The notes: generated by a model not told the origin, from the letters alone. Shown: positions 34,074 through 42,826, counted from the stretch's first letter. The stretch is DNA of 64,000 bases from Emticicia aquatilis (GCF_014644295.1 NZ_BMKK01000005.1:310001-374000), one strand, 5' to 3'. Program-made: numbers and translations.

Positions 34074-34772
34074 TTACAATCCATTAATGGTTGTTTTGTC
34101 GATTTGGATACCAGGTCCCATTGTGCTTGCAAGTGAAATGCTTTTCACGTACGTACCTTTTGCAGACGAAGGTTTCAATTTCAACAAAGTTTGAATCAAT
34201 TCGGTGGCATTTTCTGCCAATTTCTCAGGCGAGAATGAAACTTTACCGATAGAAGCGTGAATGATACCAGTTTTGTCAACTTTGAAGTCGATTTTACCAG
34301 CTTTCACTTCTTTAACGGCAGTTGCAACATCCAAAGTAACTGTACCTGACTTAGGGTTTGGCATCAATCCACGAGGTCCGAGGATTTTACCTAATTTACC
34401 TAATTTCGCCATTACAGTTGGCATTGTGATGATTACATCAATATCAGTCCAACCTTGCTCGATTTTTTGGATGTATTCGTCCAAACCTACGTGGTCAGCA
34501 CCCGCTGCTTTCGCATCTGCTTCTTTATCTGGTGTACAAAGTACCAAAACACGAACAGTTTTACCTGTTCCGTGAGGTAATGCAACCACACCACGAACCA
34601 TTTGGTCAGCTTTACGAGGGTCAACACCGAGGCGTACGTGTACGTCCACCGATGAGTCGAATTTAGTGTAAGCAACTTCCTTCAAAACACCAGCCGCTTC
34701 TGTAAGCGAGTAGGCTTTGTTGGCGTCAAACTTAGCATTCGCCTCTTTTCTTTTTTTAGTTAATTTTGCCAT
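34074..34772 (-). CDS. rplA: 50S ribosomal protein L1
   Basis: A 232-residue L1-stalk protein. Signatures: [20 protein letters not shown], then [15 protein letters not shown]; the conserved [19 protein letters not shown]-like loop ([20 protein letters not shown]); and [20 protein letters not shown]1 often represses its own mRNA by binding near the rplK/rplA region. Here a large inverted repeat lies directly upstream, between rplK and rplA. Confidence 0.96.
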   Translation of the reverse strand: MAKLTKKRKEANAKFDANKAYSLTEAAGVLKEVAYTKFDSSVDVHVRLGVDPRKADQMVRGVVALPHGTGKTVRVLVLCTPDKEADAKAAGADHVGLDEYIQKIEQGWTDIDVIITMPTVMAKLGKLGKILGPRGLMPNPKSGTVTLDVATAVKEVKAGKIDFKVDKTGIIHASIGKVSFSPEKLAENATELIQTLLKLKPSSAKGTYVKSISLASTMGPGIQIDKTTINGL

Positions 34773-34807
34773 TGGCTTAATTTGGTTTTAGCGTTAAAGT
34801 CTAATTA

Positions 34808-34960
34808 TGAATGAGCGAATGATAGAATGAGTGAATAGATTCAAACAAAAAACATTTCTACTACAATCAGAAAAACCTTTAACTCCCAGTGAATAAATTT
34901 AGATGAAGAGATAATGATTTTATGAGCTTTTATTCACTCATTCTATCATTCACTCATTCA
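34808..34960. repeat. 30-bp inverted repeat between rplK and rplA
   Basis: Arm 34808-34837 (TGAATGAGCGAATGATAGAA...) and arm 34931-34960 are reverse complements at 29 of 30 positions; the one mismatch becomes a G-U in RNA. They flank a 93-bp AT-rich interior. The hairpin would form inside the rplK-rplA mRNA. The GAATGAGTGAATGA motif also occurs at 1325 and 26176. Confidence 0.8.
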
Positions 34961-34963
34961 AAA

Positions 34964-35401
34964 TTAAAACGGTGCGTTGCCTGTAATAGTAATACCCATG
35001 TTTTGAGCAGTACCGGCAATCATCTTCATTGCTGAGTCAACAGTAAAGCAATTTAAATCAGGCATTTTGGTTTCAGCGATAGTTTTCACTTGGTCCCAAG
35101 TAACTGTTCCAACTTTCTTACGGTTTGGTTCAGCCGAGCCTGTTTTTACTTTAGATGCTTCCAACAACATGATAGCAGCGGGAGGAGTTTTGAGTTGAAA
35201 TTCAAACGATTTGTCAGTAAAGTAAGTGATTACCACTGGCACAACCATACCCATTTTATCTTGAGTACGAGCGTTGAATTGCTTACAAAATTCCATGATG
35301 TTCAAGCCTTTTGAACCCAACGCTGGACCAATTGGTGGAGCTGGGTTTGCTTGACCGCCTTTTACCTGAAGTTTCACATAACCTGCGATGTCTTTCGCCA
35401 T
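34964..35401 (-). CDS. rplK: 50S ribosomal protein L11
   Basis: A 145-residue protein of the GTPase-associated centre. It has [31 protein letters not shown] near the start and the C-terminal [20 protein letters not shown] with TAQNMGI. It begins the rplKAJL operon. NusG and SecE genes, which commonly precede it, are absent here; the promoter and a terminator-like leader lie in 35402-35632. Confidence 0.96.
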   Translation of the reverse strand: MAKDIAGYVKLQVKGGQANPAPPIGPALGSKGLNIMEFCKQFNARTQDKMGMVVPVVITYFTDKSFEFQLKTPPAAIMLLEASKVKTGSAEPNRKKVGTVTWDQVKTIAETKMPDLNCFTVDSAMKMIAGTAQNMGITITGNAPF

Positions 35402-35486
35402 TGTCTTTCAGATTTAAAAGAATGTTGTATTAAATAAGAATCTGGCCGCAACACAAAAGGTAACAATCTCTTGAATCTCTGACCAT

Positions 35487-35549
35487 TTAAAAAAATTCGC
35501 TATTAGTCAGGGGAAGCGACGGCACAAATGACGTCAAGACTAATAGCAG
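35487..35549 (-). terminator. Terminator-like hairpin in the rplK leader
   Basis: GACTAATAGC (35538-35547) pairs perfectly with GCTATTAGTC (35499-35508); AATT bases extend the stem with one bulge. On the minus strand the second arm is followed by GAATTTTTTTAAA. It lies between the promoter and the rplK start, about 90-110 nt into the transcript, so it would act as an attenuator or regulated terminator (inference). Confidence 0.7.
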
Positions 35550-35600
35550 AATTTCGACCGAAAAAGACGGATGTTTGCACATCTATCGAAAATCGGAGTG

Positions 35601-35632
35601 CAAAGGTAGAAGTTTGCGTTTAAATATGCAAA
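35601..35632 (-). promoter_or_regulatory. Promoter of the rplKAJL operon
   Basis: On the minus strand TTTG (35632-35629), 20 bp, then TACCTTTG (35608-35601), an exact -7 box. Transcription would start near 35593, giving a leader of about 190 nt. Confidence 0.75.
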
Positions 35633-35661
35633 GCTTTGATGGAAAATGTTTTAGCTTTTCT

Positions 35662-35750
35662 TTTCGGTGGGGTTCGACAGCGGTGGCAGTCCGATTCGCT
35701 CACCCACCGAAAACCTCAAAATCGTTGCCTGAGCGTAGTCGAAGGTAACG
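35662..35750. repeat. Dispersed repeat family A, copy 2
   Basis: TTTCGGTGGGGTTCGACAG...CACCCACCGAAAAC, then CTCAAAATCGTTGCCTGAGC and GTAGTCGAAGGTAACG. It lies between the divergent rplK and ABC operons. Copy 3 lies on the other side of the ABC operon, its first hairpin in the reverse orientation. Confidence 0.8.
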
Positions 35751-35779
35751 GTGTAGTAAAAAAATATTCCACAAAAAAC

Positions 35780-35836
35780 TTGCTTTTTAAATTTCAAAAT
35801 CAATACATTTGTAGTGTACTATACAACTAATACACT
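35780..35836 (+). promoter_or_regulatory. Promoter and YtrA-like operator of the ABC operon
   Basis: TTG (35780-35782), 21 bp, then TACATTTG (35804-35811), an exact -7 box. Directly downstream AGTGTA (35813-35818) and TACACT (35831-35836) are inverted half-sites 12 bp apart, covering the transcription start and touching the ATG at 35837. I recall AGTGTA/TACACT half-sites for YtrA-type GntR repressors. This operon encodes such a repressor, so autoregulation is likely. Confidence 0.65.
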
Positions 35837-36664
35837 ATGATTAATATTCAAAATCTTTCTTTTGGTTATAATCGAAAGAAAATGCTTTACGAAAACCTTA
35901 GTTTGAGCCTTGAAGCAGGTAGTATCTATGGCCTTTTAGGTAAAAATGGTGCAGGAAAATCTACTTTGCTTTGCAATATGATGGGTTTGCTATTTCCTAA
36001 CTCGGGCAAAATTGAAGTTGTGAAGCACAATCCACAGAAACGACAGCCTTCGTTTTTACAAAATGTCTATTTTATTTCAGAAGATGTAGCCCTTCCTTCT
36101 ATTTCTATTCACACTTACTTAGAACTTTACGCTCCGTTTTACCCGAAATTCAATGAAAATCAGTTTTATGAGTATTTGAAAGAATTTGAGGTACCGAGCG
36201 ACCAAAAACTTAATAAAATGTCGTTTGGGCAACAGAAAAAAGCCGTCATTGCATTTGGTTTGGCTTGCAATACGCAGGTTTTAATCATGGACGAACCAAC
36301 GAATGGTTTGGATATTCCTTCAAAAAGTCAGTTTAGGAAATTGGTTGCGGCAGCTCTGACCGAAGAACGATTGTTTATTATTTCTACGCACCAAGTACGT
36401 GATTTGGATAATCTGATTGACCAAATCATTATCATTGATGAAAGTGAGGTTTTGCTCAAGGCATCTATCATAAGTATTAATGAGAAACTGTGTTTTAAAA
36501 CAGTTGCCGAACTCGACGAAAACGTACTTTATGCCGAAGATTCTCTGAAAGGAAAAACGGTAGTGGCGGCGAATGTAATGGGTGAAGACAGTAAAATAAA
36601 CATAGAGCATTTATTTAATGCTGTGATTGCCAACCCGAATCGGGTGAAGGAAATTTTCAATTAA
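35837..36664 (+). CDS. ABC transporter ATP-binding protein
   Basis: A 275-residue nucleotide-binding subunit. Visible are Walker A LLGKNGAGKSTLL, a non-canonical signature MSFGQQKKAVI in place of LSGGQ, Walker B LIMDEPTNGLD and the H-loop IISTHQ. It belongs to the group found next to YtrA-type GntR regulators. About 60 extra residues after the core (about 210-275) are not recognised. It is first in an operon with a permease and the regulator. Confidence 0.92.
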   Translation: MINIQNLSFGYNRKKMLYENLSLSLEAGSIYGLLGKNGAGKSTLLCNMMGLLFPNSGKIEVVKHNPQKRQPSFLQNVYFISEDVALPSISIHTYLELYAPFYPKFNENQFYEYLKEFEVPSDQKLNKMSFGQQKKAVIAFGLACNTQVLIMDEPTNGLDIPSKSQFRKLVAAALTEERLFIISTHQVRDLDNLIDQIIIIDESEVLLKASIISINEKLCFKTVAELDENVLYAEDSLKGKTVVAANVMGEDSKINIEHLFNAVIANPNRVKEIFN

Positions 36665-36695
36665 ACTACTTGATTACTAAATCATTACAAACAAC

Positions 36696-37517
36696 ATGAA
36701 TAATACTTTTAACTTTCGTCGATTTGGTCTTTTACTCCGAAAAACAATTTATGAAAAAGGATTGGTCTTAGGTGGATTTTTTGTTCTTTCAGTAGTATTG
36801 ATAATCTTCTCATACAGTTCGTCTGGTACATTGAGACAAAGTGCATTTGCACAGAGTATGGGATTCACGATTGGGTTATTTGGTGTTACTATATTTGTAA
36901 ATATTTTACTTAATAATTTTTCAAAAAAATCTACTGCTGCGTCTTATCTCTCGCTACCCAGTTCGCATTTCGAGAAATGGCTTGTAGTTTTTGTTAGTAC
37001 ATTTTTGATATTCTTACCAATGTTTTTGATTATATTAAAGGTAATTGATACACTATTTATTGATTATTACCGAGAATTGGCTATTACAAAGTATCATTAT
37101 TCAGCCGCACAGTTAGAAACATCCTTAACATATCTGACTTACGCCTTTGAGGAAAAAGACAACCTTAGTCGTATGTCATTTGGGTCTTTTTTGCCTACTT
37201 TTTTTGGGTTGAGCGGAGTATCGGTAGTTGGAAGCTTATATTTCAATCAGAAATCCTACATCAAATCTGCTTTAGTATTTTTGGGTTTAGCAGTTATTTT
37301 GAGTCTTTCTGTGAATATGCTTTTTGGAACCGTTATTGGTGAAAAAACAGCTATTATGAATTTCACTAAAGCCTTTATCACTACCCAAAAAGAGAAGCAT
37401 TACACGGTCAGTGCCAGCGAATCAGTTCAAAGCCTTATTAAATATTTTATGATGATTTTCATTCCTGCTGCTTTGTGGTTGATTGGATTAGTTCGGCTTA
37501 GTGACAAGGAAGTATAA
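36696..37517 (+). CDS. ABC transporter permease
   Basis: A 273-residue membrane protein with about six helices (about 17-39, 57-75, 98-119, 163-183, 192-212 and 248-268). The SYLSLPSSHFEKWLVVF segment after the second helix is typical of ABC-2-type permeases in this transporter group. It pairs with the ATPase encoded 31 bp upstream. The substrate is unknown; related systems respond to cell-wall antibiotics or peptides. Confidence 0.85.
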   Translation: MNNTFNFRRFGLLLRKTIYEKGLVLGGFFVLSVVLIIFSYSSSGTLRQSAFAQSMGFTIGLFGVTIFVNILLNNFSKKSTAASYLSLPSSHFEKWLVVFVSTFLIFLPMFLIILKVIDTLFIDYYRELAITKYHYSAAQLETSLTYLTYAFEEKDNLSRMSFGSFLPTFFGLSGVSVVGSLYFNQKSYIKSALVFLGLAVILSLSVNMLFGTVIGEKTAIMNFTKAFITTQKEKHYTVSASESVQSLIKYFMMIFIPAALWLIGLVRLSDKEV

Positions 37518-37543
37518 CAAACTGATTTTCAATTATTTACAAC

Positions 37544-37924
37544 ATGGATTTTAGAGATAAACAAGCAATATATTTGCAGATTGGGGAGTATATTTTTGAG
37601 CAAATATTGCTTAAAAAATATCCGATGGGCGAGAAAATTCCATCAATCAGAGATTTGGCGGTGGCTTTGGAGGTAAATCCGAATACGGTTCAGCGAACAT
37701 ATGATTTTTTGCAACAAAAAGAAATTATTCAAATGAAAAGAGGGATTGGCTATTTTGTGGCCGATGATGCAGAAGATAAAATTTTGCGGTTTCGGAGAGA
37801 GCAATTCATCGAAACCGAACTACCAAATGTCTTTCGGAATTTGCATTTATTAAAGATTGATTTTGAAGATTTAAAAGCTCAATATCAGCAATATATTCAA
37901 GATAATTTTAATACAAATATTTAA
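37544..37924 (+). CDS. GntR-family regulator, YtrA type
   Basis: A 126-residue repressor. The GntR winged helix fills residues about 5-78 (IYLQIGEYIFEQILLKKYPM, then GEKIPSIRDLAVALEVNPNT and VQRTYDFLQQKEI), followed by a short helical dimerisation tail with no large effector domain: the YtrA layout. It is third in the ABC operon and probably binds the AGTGTA/TACACT site at its start. Confidence 0.9.
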   Translation: MDFRDKQAIYLQIGEYIFEQILLKKYPMGEKIPSIRDLAVALEVNPNTVQRTYDFLQQKEIIQMKRGIGYFVADDAEDKILRFRREQFIETELPNVFRNLHLLKIDFEDLKAQYQQYIQDNFNTNI

Positions 37925-37946
37925 TAATCAACAACTTATTATCAAC

Positions 37947-38635
37947 ATGAAGCTCAGCACTAAATTACTATTAGGCCTTTCGGGAGTTTTTCTGATGATG
38001 ATGCTCATTAGTGCATTTTCGGTAAAATCAGAATTTGAGAAAATTAATCAAAACGACGTTTATTGGGATTTTCAAAAGGTTTCCGACAAGGCATTTAAGC
38101 ATATAAAAATCATTGGTCAAAAAGATGCTACTGGCAAAGTAAATATCATCGAAAATAAGGATTTTGCGGTAAATGTCTCAAAAAAATGGACCGATGACGT
38201 CAAAGTTAGTTTTGAAGGAGATACTGTGGTCGTAAGATTTCTGTTGAATCCTGCTAAAAAAAGAATTGAAGAATATCCAATTTATGAAAATATTGTAACG
38301 ATTCTTTGCCCAGATTTGAGTTCAATAAAGGGCGAATTGACCAATATTAAAATTGACAGCTTGAACCAAGATAAGCTAAAAATTGAAGCTAATAAAATCA
38401 CTTCAATTGATATTAGAAAACTTAGTAGTCAGCACTTAGTATTAGCTTAGATGCAAACTCTAACTGTGATTTTCGTAATGATATACTTTATAAACTCGAA
38501 AACTTAGAAGCAAATGTAGCATCAAGTGGAGTTCTGAAAATGCGTCAGGTATATCCAAATAATTTTGTACTCAATACTTCTGAAAAGTCAATTATCGAGA
38601 TGAACGGAACGGCTTTGAAGGCAATAAAAAAGTAA
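37947..38635 (+). pseudogene. Frameshifted exported protein downstream of the GntR regulator
   Basis: The frame from ATG 37947 gives an N-terminal membrane anchor (LSTKLLLGLSGVFLMMMLIS) and a beta-rich body, then stops at 38448 after SSQHLVLA. A second frame, ahead by one lost base, continues at once with DANSNCDFRNDILYKLENLE and runs 61 more codons to a TAA at 38635 (ends NGTALKAIKK). The two parts read as one protein of about 228 residues, resembling the right-handed helical 'GIN'/DUF4097-type proteins. A one-base loss near 38445-38449 is likely, either real or a sequence error. Confidence 0.75.
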
Positions 38636-38639
38636 TAGA

Positions 38640-38742
38640 TTTCGGTGGGTGAGCGTATCGGACAGCCGAAGTTGTCGAACCCCACCGAAAATCTCAAAAT
38701 CATTGCCTTACAGCGTTGGCTGCCCAGTCTGCTCAGTCAACG
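38640..38742. repeat. Dispersed repeat family A, copy 3
   Basis: TTCGGTGGGTGAGCGTATCG...TGTCGAACCCCACCGAAAAT, then CTCAAAATCATTGCCTTACA. The first hairpin is inverted relative to copy 2, whereas the CTCAAAATC segment has the same orientation. Confidence 0.8.
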
Positions 38743-38754
38743 ATTTTAATACTT

Positions 38755-39666
38755 TTATGAAACCTTTAGTGTTTTTCTTCTTACAAAATAATAAACGACT
38801 CCGCCAACTGTCCAAAGTGGCCAAAACTTCATGAGAAATACTAATAAATCTTCTAAAACCAACCAGCCATCTTTTAGAGAATCTCCGACTTGAAGGAAAA
38901 TATTGGGGTGATATGGCTCTATATTTTTTATATCGGGAATGGCGGTCTTTTGAATGGATTCGGCTTGGTAGATTTGAAGATTTACAACGCTGAAATTCAC
39001 TCGGTCTTCTATGCTTTGTTGGTCAACTTTATAATTATCGGCTTGGTTTTCGTAGTTTAAGACTTCTTTCTCAGCTTCAGATGCTATCGTGATATTTCCT
39101 TTTTTCTTGTCGATATTAGCTTTATTTCTATCCGAAAAGCTTTCTAAACGTTTGGCTTTCATAGAATTAGCCAACAATAATAACGAGGCATCATCAGTTT
39201 TTAATTCGCAGTTGTCCCAATAATCTACCATTTGGAATATATCTCTTAGTAAGCTATCGAGTTGCTGGTTAGGCACTCTGATGGTGAGTTCATTACAAAC
39301 TATAAATCTTTCAACCTTTGCCAACGAATCGGCACTTATCTGAACCTTTTTACTTTTGGTTGGCTCACTTTTCAAGCTCATACTGCTCACATAACCGCCG
39401 TATTTATTGGTAAGGTCGTGGATTCTTTGAGTAGTTTGCTTGACGTCTTTCACCCTAAACTTGCTTTCGGCGGTGCGAATAAATTTTTTATTTTTGAGAG
39501 CTTCGTTTTTGGTAAGGTTTGAGTTATCGGGAATAATTGAAGAAGAGTCGGCCATCATTTCTGATGCAATGTTGGCACTTTCTTTTTCAGTACCGTTGGT
39601 ACATGAAATCGAAAAAATACTTGTTGAAAACAAAAAAAGAGCGATGTAAACAAAAGATGGTTTCAT
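38755..39666 (-). CDS. DUF4349 lipoprotein
   Basis: A 303-residue exported protein. A lipobox (SISC near residue 22) is followed by a DUF4349-type domain: VKDVKQTTQRIHDLTNKYGG YVSSM, an antiparallel coiled coil (about 160-240) and the C-terminal strands. A final membrane helix near 275-295 with a basic tail (RRKTLKVS) is typical of the family. The function is unknown. ATG 39666 is preferred over the GTG eight codons upstream, since it begins the signal peptide. Confidence 0.83.
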   Translation of the reverse strand: MKPSFVYIALFLFSTSIFSISCTNGTEKESANIASEMMADSSSIIPDNSNLTKNEALKNKKFIRTAESKFRVKDVKQTTQRIHDLTNKYGGYVSSMSLKSEPTKSKKVQISADSLAKVERFIVCNELTIRVPNQQLDSLLRDIFQMVDYWDNCELKTDDASLLLLANSMKAKRLESFSDRNKANIDKKKGNITIASEAEKEVLNYENQADNYKVDQQSIEDRVNFSVVNLQIYQAESIQKTAIPDIKNIEPYHPNIFLQVGDSLKDGWLVLEDLLVFLMKFWPLWTVGGVVYYFVRRKTLKVS

Positions 39667-39776
39667 AGTTAGACTGTGTTTTAGTTTCACAGAAAACGTA
39701 TGAAGCCATCTTGTTATTTTATAATTTTAAGAATATTTTAAGCTTATTTTAAGAATATTTTAAATTAACTTGTTCT

Positions 39777-40268
39777 TTATGTACCAAACACCAAAATATC
39801 TTCGATTTCTTCGTGCATAGTGAGTAAATTTAGGTCGGCATCATAATCAGCACTAAAAGCAAAGGTTTTGTTTTGGAGCAGATATTGATAGATAAACCAG
39901 TCGGTTTTGGGAGTAGGCACATCAAGTACTTGCTCGAACGCAATCCATTCTAAATCTCCCTCGTTGCACGGTGGCGGTGGAATGAAATCAATTTCGGCCA
40001 GATAAACATAACTTGTCCAATTATACTTAGCAGGTGAGCTTTCAGTGAGCATTCCACAAAACTTCATTTTCTCTACTTTGATACCCGTTTCTTCGTAAGT
40101 TTCTCGCAATGCTGCTTTATAAGGACTTTCGTAAGGGTCGATTTTTCCTCCTACTGGTGTATATGTTTCTTTATTAGGTTCTTTTAGTCGCTTGAGTAAC
40201 AAAAAATTATTGCCATTTTTCAGTACACAAATTACGGCGGTACGTTTTAAACCTTCGGGAACTGTCAT
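39777..40268 (-). CDS. NUDIX hydrolase
   Basis: A 163-residue pyrophosphohydrolase. The NUDIX box is complete: GGKIDPYESPYKAALRETYE followed by ETGI. The N-terminal TAVICVLKNGNNFLLLKR is the usual first strand pair. It resembles the 8-oxo-dGTP diphosphatase group, but the substrate is not certain. The start is ATG. It is 57 bp beyond the stop of the phosphoesterase gene. Confidence 0.9.
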   Translation of the reverse strand: MTVPEGLKRTAVICVLKNGNNFLLLKRLKEPNKETYTPVGGKIDPYESPYKAALRETYEETGIKVEKMKFCGMLTESSPAKYNWTSYVYLAEIDFIPPPPCNEGDLEWIAFEQVLDVPTPKTDWFIYQYLLQNKTFAFSADYDADLNLLTMHEEIEDILVFGT

Positions 40269-40324
40269 AAAAAATCAATAACTATTTTTGAATTTTACAC
40301 TTTTGCGATTTTGTTTAAACCTTA

Positions 40325-42826
40325 TCAATTGTCGTCGTCATCATCTTCTTCACCTTCTTCCTCCTCATCATCGCCTTTACCCAGTCTTACGAACGCACTG
40401 CGTTTTGGGGCTGGCATTTTACTGTTGAGTCCTTTAACTGTTTGCCAAACTATTTGACTAAACTCTAAGTCATTAATGGCATCGGGTTGAGCTAAATTAA
40501 GCTGTCCCGAACGAATTGAGTTGCGATTGATAGCTACGTTTTTTGCATTAATATCCACCTGTGGTTCGGCGGCCACAAATGGTGAAACATTGACATTTTT
40601 ACTAAAACAACGATACATCGGTCGAGCCGCAGCATCGTACTGGCTCATAGGTTTTATGCCTAAAATTAACTCAATCGTGCGGAGCATCGACGAAGTGGAG
40701 TACATTGTATGGTCAACGAAGCCACGTTTTACAAAACCACCTGCTACATAAGCTGTCGAGCGGTGAGCATCTATGTGGTCGGGGCCATTTTGGGCATCAT
40801 CTTCTAAGATAAAAACCACCGATTCTTTCCAAATTTTTGATTTAGAGAGGTGTTCAACGAATTTTCCCACAGCCAAATCATTGTCAGCCACCGCCGCAAA
40901 TGGCGAATAAGCTCCCACTCTTGCACCCGAAGTGTGGTCATTGCCCAAACGAACGGTATTTAGTCGTGGCAAAGCGTTGATATTGAGCAAGGAATCGAAA
41001 TCGGCTTCCCATTCTTTTTCACGTTTGATGTCTTGGTACGCTAAATTATATCCTCTAAATTTTTTACATACATTATCTCCCGATGCCAAAGCAGGTACAT
41101 TTTTGCTTGCTTCGGCAAACTCACCATAAGTTCGGTAAGTCACTCCTGCCCGCTTGGCGTGGTCCCAAATAAAACCATTTTTAGGATGAGCAATATCTCG
41201 GCTTCCTTCGTAGTCATAGCTACCTCCTCTTCCACCGTAACTTATTACCCACGTTTTTTCTACGTAATCGTTGGCATAGGCAGCCATCGACCAATTATGA
41301 CCATCGGCACTTACCTCGGCATCGACGTAGAAATTATCCAAAAGCACAAAGTCTTTTACCAATTTATGTTGGTTAGGTGTAACTTTTTCAGGAAAAATAC
41401 ACAAGTTAGGGTCGCCTTTTCCAGTTTTTACATCACCCAAAACTTGGTCGTAAGTCCGATTTTCTTTAACTATATAAAACACATATTTGATGGGCGAAGC
41501 CTCACCAACTTTCATAGGAATCGGATTTCCAGCTTCGCCCTCGGCCAATAATTCTTTTTGCTTGCTATAAGGTGAGTTTTCGTAAACCAATTGCGAGTAT
41601 GCCGCTAAAGTTCGTTCATCGGGCATTTCGATAATTGAAAGAGTTCCTTTAAATAGTCCACCAATATATTCGGTTTCGTCACGATTGGCTTCAAAATTAG
41701 GGCCTTTGTATTGCGGAGCTTTCGATAAATTCGGATTTGGCCCTTTTGGATTGGGCAACGAACTCATGCCTTTTCCGTTTGTAACGTAGATTTTATTACC
41801 AATAACCTTTACAGATGTTGGATACCAGCCCGTTGGAATAAAACCCAACGAACGGCTTTTTCCTTTTTCGGTTACATCAAAAACTGCCAAACAATTATTA
41901 TCAGCATTGGCTATGAAAAGTTTGGTTTCATCATCGCTCAAAGCTACGCCATTTGGTGTCGTACCCAGAGGTGAATCGGGATAAATCGAAGCTGATAATG
42001 TTTCAATTTTGCGACTCGAAGCGGTTTCGATGACAGAAACTGTATTGTCATTGCCATGCGAAGTGAATAGATACTTTCCGTCTTTGGTCAATAAAATATC
42101 GTTGGGGTTTTTATCTACTTCAATTTGTGTAGTAATCGTTTGTTTTTGCGTATCAAAAACTGCAATTTTTGCTCCACCCCAAAGCGAAATATAGAGTTGT
42201 TTTTTATCGGGTGAAAGCACACAGGTATAGGCTTCGTTAGGCAGTTCGATTTGTTTAATAACCTTACGTTCTTTGGTATCGCAGATATAAAGAGCGTTGT
42301 TTTCTTTCGTGACAACGTAGAGTAAGTTTTTGTCAGAATCAACGCACAGTCCAGTAGGCGAAATTTTGTTTGGCCAAGGTTTACCCAAAACTATGGCAGA
42401 ATCTTTTGTTAAAGTCTGATTTTTGGTTGAATAGATAACTATTTTATTGTCGTTTCCGCCCGAAGCATAGAGATTTTGTTCGTCGTTGCTAAATGCCAAA
42501 CCGACCCACGACTTGGCAATTTCTTCGTCGTCTAAGATGGTTTCGGTGGCAAGGTCAATTAAAGCAACGCTTTGTTTACTTTGACCGTTATTGGTGATTG
42601 CCAAATACTTTTTTGAGGGAGAAACTACCATGTTTAGTGGCAAATCGTGGTTTAATTCGATGGTTTTGCCAACGGGAGTAAGCGACCAGCCATTGGGTAA
42701 ATTAATACGTTTAGCAGCGAGCTGTTTAATGATGGCCGACTCGACATTTTGTGATGAAGAAGAGGGTTTCTTACACGCATAAAGCAAGCCGAAACCAAGG
42801 AATAGGAAAAGGGCGATTTTTTTCAT
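40325..42826 (-). CDS. YVTN beta-propeller / alkaline-phosphatase-superfamily lipoprotein
   Basis: An 833-residue exported lipoprotein (lipobox LLYACKK). Residues about 50-360 form YVTN-type beta-propeller repeats (for example VALSDDETKLFIANADNNCL). Residues about 430-790 form a phosphoesterase domain of the alkaline phosphatase superfamily, with VKENRTYDQVLGDVKTGKGD, WDHAKRAGVTYRTYGE and FILEDDAQNGPDHIDAHRST holding probable metal ligands. It ends in an acidic tail (DDEEEEGEEDDDDDN). The ATG at 42826 is chosen since it begins the signal peptide. Its substrate is unknown. Confidence 0.88.
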   Translation of the reverse strand: MKKIALFLFLGFGLLYACKKPSSSSQNVESAIIKQLAAKRINLPNGWSLTPVGKTIELNHDLPLNMVVSPSKKYLAITNNGQSKQSVALIDLATETILDDEEIAKSWVGLAFSNDEQNLYASGGNDNKIVIYSTKNQTLTKDSAIVLGKPWPNKISPTGLCVDSDKNLLYVVTKENNALYICDTKERKVIKQIELPNEAYTCVLSPDKKQLYISLWGGAKIAVFDTQKQTITTQIEVDKNPNDILLTKDGKYLFTSHGNDNTVSVIETASSRKIETLSASIYPDSPLGTTPNGVALSDDETKLFIANADNNCLAVFDVTEKGKSRSLGFIPTGWYPTSVKVIGNKIYVTNGKGMSSLPNPKGPNPNLSKAPQYKGPNFEANRDETEYIGGLFKGTLSIIEMPDERTLAAYSQLVYENSPYSKQKELLAEGEAGNPIPMKVGEASPIKYVFYIVKENRTYDQVLGDVKTGKGDPNLCIFPEKVTPNQHKLVKDFVLLDNFYVDAEVSADGHNWSMAAYANDYVEKTWVISYGGRGGSYDYEGSRDIAHPKNGFIWDHAKRAGVTYRTYGEFAEASKNVPALASGDNVCKKFRGYNLAYQDIKREKEWEADFDSLLNINALPRLNTVRLGNDHTSGARVGAYSPFAAVADNDLAVGKFVEHLSKSKIWKESVVFILEDDAQNGPDHIDAHRSTAYVAGGFVKRGFVDHTMYSTSSMLRTIELILGIKPMSQYDAAARPMYRCFSKNVNVSPFVAAEPQVDINAKNVAINRNSIRSGQLNLAQPDAINDLEFSQIVWQTVKGLNSKMPAPKRSAFVRLGKGDDEEEEGEEDDDDDN

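Noticed and set aside
35837-38635. A prophage or insertion sequence around the ABC operon
   Set aside because: No transposase, integrase or direct target duplication is seen; only the flanking repeats support mobility.
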